From NCBI GenBank assembly GCA_002308515.1, contig DBVN01000056.1, positions 1,413 to 11,313 on the forward strand: 9,901 bases of DNA, given 5' to 3'. Shown piece by piece: positions 6,411 through 9,901 of the stretch. The number at the start of each line of letters is the position of its first letter. Within the stretch, counting starts at the first letter, position 1. The notes under the pieces were generated by a model. The model made no database searches and was not told the origin of the DNA. It saw only the letters and a list, made by a program, of their open reading frames with translations. Source of the DNA: Verrucomicrobia bacterium UBA1263 (GTDB lineage Bacteria > Verrucomicrobiota > Verrucomicrobiia > Limisphaerales > UBA1412). A program made the position numbers and the translations under genes.

Positions 6411-6426
6411 GCCGATGATTCTTTAG

Positions 6427-6453
6427 ACGAACGGGGTGACCGTGACCCTTCGT
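6427..6453 (+). other. Hairpin in the argJ leader
   Basis: ACGAA (6427-6431) and TTCGT (6449-6453) pair, and after a bulged C the stem continues with GGG (6433-6435) and CCC (6446-6448). The loop contains the end of the direct repeat GTGACC-GTGACC. TAAAAAAG follows, so this is not a rightward intrinsic terminator. A role in leader folding or protein binding is possible. Confidence 0.3.
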
Positions 6454-6476
6454 TAAAAAAGATTCATTGGGAGGTG

Positions 6477-6506
6477 CTTTTTATTTTCCCTTTTTTCTTT
6501 TATTTT
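6477..6506 (+). promoter_or_regulatory. Pyrimidine-rich tract upstream of argJ
   Basis: Twenty-eight of these thirty bases are T or C. The tract lies about 23 bases before the argJ ATG, which has no Shine-Dalgarno close to it. U-rich leaders can recruit ribosomes through protein S1, so this could be the initiation element. A GGGAGGTG at 6469-6476 is too far (53 bases) to serve the annotated ATG. Confidence 0.35.
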
Positions 6507-6514
6507 ACTGAGAC

Positions 6515-6532
6515 GATTAATTTTTATTCATG
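6515..6532 (+). promoter_or_regulatory. ARG-box-like operator overlapping the argJ start codon
   Basis: The 18 bases match the ArgR/AhrC box pattern (TGAAT, four A/T, ATTCA) at 13 of 16 defined positions, with a perfect right half ATTCA (6526-6530) and a left half TTAAT. The last three bases are the argJ ATG. An arginine-sensing repressor bound here would block the operon that makes arginine, which gives the match functional sense. No argR gene is in the window. Confidence 0.48.
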
Positions 6533-7840
6533 GAACCATTGTTCAAGATATTGCCCAATGAAGGGGTGACCGCTCCGGCTGGTTTTCGCGCCGGCGGCGT
6601 TTTCTGTGATATCAAGCGTTTGGGTACGGGAAAAGGCTCCAGCAAGGGGCAGAAACGTGACCTGGCGATTCTGTATTCAACGGTGGATGCCAGTGTGGCC
6701 GGGATGTTTACAACGAACCAGGTCTGCGCGGCTCCGGTGAAGGTCTCCGAGTCGCGTGTGCCCGGCGGTGTGGCGCGCGCGGTGGTGGCTAATTCCGGCA
6801 ACGCGAATGCCTGCACGGGTGAACAGGGTATCCGGGACGCGCGGCGTATGACCGAGCTGACAGCGGAACTGCTGGGGATCGATGCCGAAAAGGTGCTGGT
6901 CTGTTCTACAGGGCGTATCGGTGTGCAGATGCCGATGGAGAATGTGGAACGGGGCATCCGTATGGCTTTGGAGACGGCTTCGGATACAGCGGAGTCGGCT
7001 CATTTCGCCGCGGAAGCGATCATGACCAGTGACAATGTTTCCAAAGAGACAGCGGTGGAACTGGTTCTGGGAGGCAAAACGGTCCGTGTGGCGGGTATGT
7101 GCAAAGGTGCCGGTATGATCCAGCCGGGTATGAGCGCGACCGGCAAACGTCCGGCGGCGACACCGCGACAGCTTCACGCGACGATGCTGGGCTTTATCAC
7201 AACGGACGCGGCGATCGAGCCGAAGATCCTCCAAGTGGCATTAGAAGACGCTGTGGCCAATAGTTTTAATCGTATTTCTGTGGATGGTGACATGAGTACG
7301 AATGATACGGTGCTGGCGTTGGCCAACGGATTGGCCGGCAATCTCCGGATCACCAGTACGGAATCGGATGATTTCAAACATTTTAGCCAGGCTTTGGCTC
7401 ATGTTTGTCTAACTTTGGCCCATAAGATGGTACACGACGGCGAGGGAGTTTCCCGCTTCATCACCATCCGGCTGGAAGGAGCCGAGACTTTTGCTGACGC
7501 GGACGCGGCTGTCCGTGCGGTGGCCAACAGCGCCCTCGTCAAGACCAGCTGGTGCGGCGGCGATCCGAACTGGGGCCGCGTGCTGGACGCGATCGGTTAT
7601 TCTTCCGCACATGTGGATGAAAACAAGGTGGATCTGGCCTACAGTCTGCCCGGCGACAGCAATATCGTTTACGTTCTGAAGGCCGGTCAGCCGACGGATA
7701 TCCCTCTGGCAACAGTGCAGAAGATCACTCAGCAGAAGGAGTTCGATCTGCATATTTTCCTGAATCTGGGTAAAGTCAGCACACTGTTCTATACGGCGGA
7801 TCTGACGGAAGAATACGTGGACTTCAACAAAGGCGAATAG
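6530..7840 (+). CDS. argJ: Glutamate N-acetyltransferase / ornithine acetyltransferase ArgJ
   Basis: This 436-residue enzyme transfers the acetyl group of N-acetylornithine to glutamate, recycling it for arginine synthesis; some members also use acetyl-CoA. It cleaves itself into two chains at an Ala-Thr bond. Visible landmarks are GVTAPAGFRAGG near the start, NSGNANACTGEQG, the oxyanion pair T127-G128 in STGRIG, K192 in CKGAGMI, the cleavage pair A217-T218 in ATMLGFITTDA (T218 becomes the nucleophile), and E305 in DGEGVSRF. In relatives eleven residues separate the lysine from the nucleophile; here it is 26, because 15 residues (SATGKRPAATPRQLH, 202-216) are inserted right before the cleavage site. 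The C-terminus reads YVDFNKGE: the conserved Asn is N433, but the protein stops where relatives have Tyr and a final Ser/Thr. The start has no Shine-Dalgarno and sits in an ARG-box-like site; a stop codon lies just upstream in frame. argB follows after two bases. Confidence 0.93.
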   Translation: MEPLFKILPNEGVTAPAGFRAGGVFCDIKRLGTGKGSSKGQKRDLAILYSTVDASVAGMFTTNQVCAAPVKVSESRVPGGVARAVVANSGNANACTGEQGIRDARRMTELTAELLGIDAEKVLVCSTGRIGVQMPMENVERGIRMALETASDTAESAHFAAEAIMTSDNVSKETAVELVLGGKTVRVAGMCKGAGMIQPGMSATGKRPAATPRQLHATMLGFITTDAAIEPKILQVALEDAVANSFNRISVDGDMSTNDTVLALANGLAGNLRITSTESDDFKHFSQALAHVCLTLAHKMVHDGEGVSRFITIRLEGAETFADADAAVRAVANSALVKTSWCGGDPNWGRVLDAIGYSSAHVDENKVDLAYSLPGDSNIVYVLKAGQPTDIPLATVQKITQQKEFDLHIFLNLGKVSTLFYTADLTEEYVDFNKGE

Positions 7841-7842
7841 AT

Positions 7843-8724
7843 ATGACTTTGAATCAGTTGATCATACGGGCCGATTTTCTGCTGGAGGCGCTGCCTTATA
7901 TCCAGCGTTACCGCGGTGAGACATTCGTCATCAAGTACGGCGGCAGTTTCATGGACGCGAAGGATCCCGAACAGCGGGACAGTGTTGCTCGTGATATCAC
8001 GTTTCTGGAAGCGGTCGGGATCAATCCGGTGGTAGTCCACGGCGGTGGCAAGGCGATCACACGCGCGCTGAAGGATTCCGGCATTGAGACCCAGTTCATC
8101 CAGGGCATGCGTGTGACTGATCAGCAGACCATGAATGTGGTGGAGAAAGTCCTTTCTTATGAGATCAATCCGCGTATCGTGGAGACGATCCAGAGCTTTG
8201 GCGGCAAAGCTAAAGGTTTTGCCGGAAGCAAGGTGCTGAAATGCAGAAAGAAACTGGTTCCCGGCGAGAACGGGGAGATGCTGGATGTCGGCTTTGTGGG
8301 TGAAGTCAATGGAGTGGACACGGCGCAGATACTGGATTGCATCGCCAATAATATCACCCCGGTCATCAGTCCCACGGCTCAAGACGCGGAAGGCAATTTT
8401 TATAATTGCAACGCGGATATCGCCGCGGCACAGGTAGCTATTGCGCTGAAGGCCAGACGGTTGGTTTTCATGAGCGATGTGCCCGGACTGATGCGCGATC
8501 TGAAAGATCCTACCTCGCTGATCTCTCAGGTGCAGGTCTCCGAAGTGGATGGATTGAAAAAGAACGGTGTGATCGATGCTGGCATGATCCCGAAGATGGA
8601 CAGCGCGGTGGAAGCGATCCGTGCCGGAGTAGAAAAGGTGTCGCTGGTGGATGGACGGATGCCGCACAGTGTGATGCTGGAAATTTTTACCCACGCGGGA
8701 GTGGGCACAGAATTGGTTTTATAG
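7843..8724 (+). CDS. argB: Acetylglutamate kinase ArgB, probably arginine-sensitive type
   Basis: This 293-residue amino-acid-kinase-family enzyme phosphorylates N-acetylglutamate with ATP, the second step of arginine synthesis. Motifs are KYGGSFMD starting at the ATP-binding K31, VHGGGKAI (H66-K70), MRVTD, SPTAQDAEGNFYNCNAD near the substrate site, and MSDVPG (D212-G215). Before the core lies the segment LLEALPYIQRYRGE (13-26). This N-terminal helix is typical of hexameric kinases inhibited by arginine; the insensitive E. coli type starts directly at the kinase core. Feedback control at this step fits an acetyl-recycling pathway with ArgJ. Usual relatives read KYGGNAM and HGGGPQI, so the SFM and KAI variants are lineage-type differences. 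The ATG is two bases after the argJ stop, with only a weak AAAGGCG upstream, suggesting translational coupling. Confidence 0.95.
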   Translation: MTLNQLIIRADFLLEALPYIQRYRGETFVIKYGGSFMDAKDPEQRDSVARDITFLEAVGINPVVVHGGGKAITRALKDSGIETQFIQGMRVTDQQTMNVVEKVLSYEINPRIVETIQSFGGKAKGFAGSKVLKCRKKLVPGENGEMLDVGFVGEVNGVDTAQILDCIANNITPVISPTAQDAEGNFYNCNADIAAAQVAIALKARRLVFMSDVPGLMRDLKDPTSLISQVQVSEVDGLKKNGVIDAGMIPKMDSAVEAIRAGVEKVSLVDGRMPHSVMLEIFTHAGVGTELVL

Positions 8725-8731
8725 AGAATTT

Positions 8732-9901
8732 ATGAGCGAAAAAGCAGAAAAAATCAAACAGTTGTTCAATGATTATGTTGTGCCGAGCTATGGCCGGTTC
8801 GACTTGGTATTGGATCACGCTCAAGGAAGTTATGTTTGGGACGCGGATGGAAAACGTTATTTGGATATGGGAGCCGGGATCGCCGTTTGTTCCCTGGGAC
8901 ACGCGCATCCGGAGCTGGCGGCAACGCTGGCGGAGCAAGCCCGCAAACTGATCCATATTTCCAACCTTTATTATCATGAGGGGCAGGGGCGTTTGGCTCA
9001 GGAGATCGTCAGCCGTGTGGGAGAGGGCAAGTGCTTCTTTGCCAACAGTGGTGGCGAAGCCAATGAGGGACTTTATAAGCTGGCCCGCAAGTTCGGCAAT
9101 GGAACTGGACGTTATGAGGTCATTACCGCTCTGCATTCTTTCCATGGACGCACTCTGGCCGGTATCGCGGCCACAGGTCAGGACAAGGTCAAAAAAGGCT
9201 TTGATCCGATCGTGGAAGGCTTCAAATACATTCCCTATAACGATCTGAAGGCGGCGGAAGCGGCGATCGGTCCTAAGACCGCGGCCATTCTTATCGAAGG
9301 TATCCAGGGCGAAGGCGGTATCACACCGGCCGATCCGGAATATCTGGCAGGGCTCCGCAAGCTCTGCACGGAACGCAACATCCTGCTTATGATGGATGAA
9401 GTGCAGTGCGGTTACTATCGCTCTGGCAGTTTTTGCAGTTTTCAGGAAATTTTGAGAGATCACCCGGAGGGCAAGACTTTCCTGCCGGATGTTTTCAGTA
9501 TGGCAAAGGGGATCGCGAGCGGTTTCCCGATGGGCGCGTTCTGGGTGAGAAAACCCTACGCGGATCTGTTGGGACCCGGCAGCCACGCTACGACTTTTGG
9601 CGGAACGCCTTTGGCATGTGCCGTGGCACGAAAAGTGCTGGAAGTCATCGAGCGGGATCATTTGGCGGAGAATGTCCGCAAACTGGGCGCTCTAATGAAA
9701 AAAACGGTTACCGAACTGGCTGTCCGGTATCCGAATGTGATTGAAAGATCCAGAGGCATGGGCTTTATGCAGGGATTTTCGCTGAACGCGGAGTCACCTG
9801 TTTTTAAGAAATCCGCGGCCACTCCTTCAGTTCAATTTGTGAACGCGCTGAAGGAAAACGGTGTATTGACTGTTCCGGCCGGAGCATCGGTAGTGCGGCT
9901 G
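8732..9901 (+). CDS. argD: Acetylornithine aminotransferase ArgD, 3' end cut by the window
   Basis: The frame from the ATG at 8732-8734 stays open to the window edge, giving 390 residues; family members have about 390-430, so only a short C-terminal piece should be missing. The class-III aminotransferase uses pyridoxal phosphate to interconvert N-acetylglutamate semialdehyde and N-acetylornithine with glutamate as amino donor. Motifs are NSGGEANEG (N105-G113), HSFHGRT (135-141), EGIQGEGG, MDEVQCGYYRSG with D222 contacting the cofactor, the Schiff-base lysine K259 in MAKGIASGFPMGA, and TTFGGTPLACA. The G108 in SGGE replaces the more common Thr or Ala. A segment of several extra residues (SFQEILRDHPEGKTFLPD) separates the Asp and Lys motifs. 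It follows argB by seven bases, so the operon argument favours ArgD over related gamma-aminobutyrate or ornithine aminotransferases. Confidence 0.93.
   Translation, partial: MSEKAEKIKQLFNDYVVPSYGRFDLVLDHAQGSYVWDADGKRYLDMGAGIAVCSLGHAHPELAATLAEQARKLIHISNLYYHEGQGRLAQEIVSRVGEGKCFFANSGGEANEGLYKLARKFGNGTGRYEVITALHSFHGRTLAGIAATGQDKVKKGFDPIVEGFKYIPYNDLKAAEAAIGPKTAAILIEGIQGEGGITPADPEYLAGLRKLCTERNILLMMDEVQCGYYRSGSFCSFQEILRDHPEGKTFLPDVFSMAKGIASGFPMGAFWVRKPYADLLGPGSHATTFGGTPLACAVARKVLEVIERDHLAENVRKLGALMKKTVTELAVRYPNVIERSRGMGFMQGFSLNAESPVFKKSAATPSVQFVNALKENGVLTVPAGASVVRL

Larger units (their letters stand above)
5908..6529. other. Long intergenic region between the divergent DUF481 and argJ genes
   Basis: These 622 bases hold no convincing protein gene. 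The left part is the untranslated leader of the DUF481 gene; I found no convincing promoter there. A strong leftward terminator follows at 6012-6043, with a possible small RNA and its promoter to the right. Positions about 6170-6380 are AT-rich and I see only scattered repeats there, such as two copies of ATCCAG seven bases apart near 6183-6201. An 88-codon leftward frame at 6084-6350 has no ribosome site, signal or recognisable domain and is not called. The right part, from about 6380, is the leader of the arginine operon. Confidence 0.6.

Noticed and set aside
6469..6529. Leader peptide after GGGAGGTG upstream of argJ
   Set aside because: No ATG, GTG or TTG lies at a workable distance; only an ATT would fit, and its frame is low-complexity Phe-rich sequence.
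7789..8694. Long antisense frames over argB and argD (7789-8694 and 8687-9661)
   Set aside because: They overlap clear argB and argD coding sequence and read as low-information shadows without domain signatures.

Overview
The window looks like an ordinary bacterial chromosome segment of about 50-56% GC. It shows no insertion sequence, CRISPR array, tRNA or rRNA. ArgB carries the KYGGSFMD and HGGGKAI motif variants, a DUF481-type outer-membrane protein is present, and most genes have no recognisable Shine-Dalgarno sequence. Together these suggest a Gram-negative bacterium, perhaps of the Verrucomicrobiota/Lentisphaerota/Kiritimatiellota group. That placement is from memory of family features and was not tested by any search.

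Layout from left to right. Positions 1-34 may hold the first codons of a leftward gene with a signal-peptide-like start. At 219-1418 (+) is an NlpC/P60-type cell-wall hydrolase lipoprotein with its own promoter and a candidate terminator. At 1596-3743 (+) is an alpha-glucan phosphorylase, followed by a long hairpin. At 3810-4889 (+) is the radical-SAM rRNA/tRNA methyltransferase RlmN. At 4906-5907 (-) is a DUF481-like outer-membrane beta-barrel protein, convergent with rlmN. Its best intrinsic terminator lies inside the rlmN coding sequence.

A 622-base intergenic region (5908-6529) follows. It contains a strong leftward terminator that belongs to no visible protein gene. This suggests a small leftward RNA of about 120 nt carrying a CACCUCCU anti-Shine-Dalgarno-like stretch. 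On the opposite strand the same place reads as a perfect AGGAGGT followed by a 26-codon ORF. The right part of the region is the leader of the arginine operon, with a candidate promoter, a hairpin, a pyrimidine-rich tract and an ARG-box-like palindrome over the argJ start codon.

From 6530 to the right edge lies an arginine biosynthesis operon, argJ-argB-argD, with gaps of 2 and 7 bases. ArgJ recycles the acetyl group from N-acetylornithine to glutamate. ArgB phosphorylates N-acetylglutamate and has the N-terminal helix of the arginine-sensitive hexameric type. ArgD, cut off by the window edge, transaminates the semialdehyde. Feedback at ArgB fits an acetyl-recycling pathway. argC is not in the window.

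No wholly new multi-gene system was found. The observations most worth checking are the terminator embedded in the rlmN catalytic codons, the orphan terminator with its possible small RNA, and two departures from the ArgJ family pattern: a 15-residue insertion next to the self-cleavage site and a shortened C-terminus.
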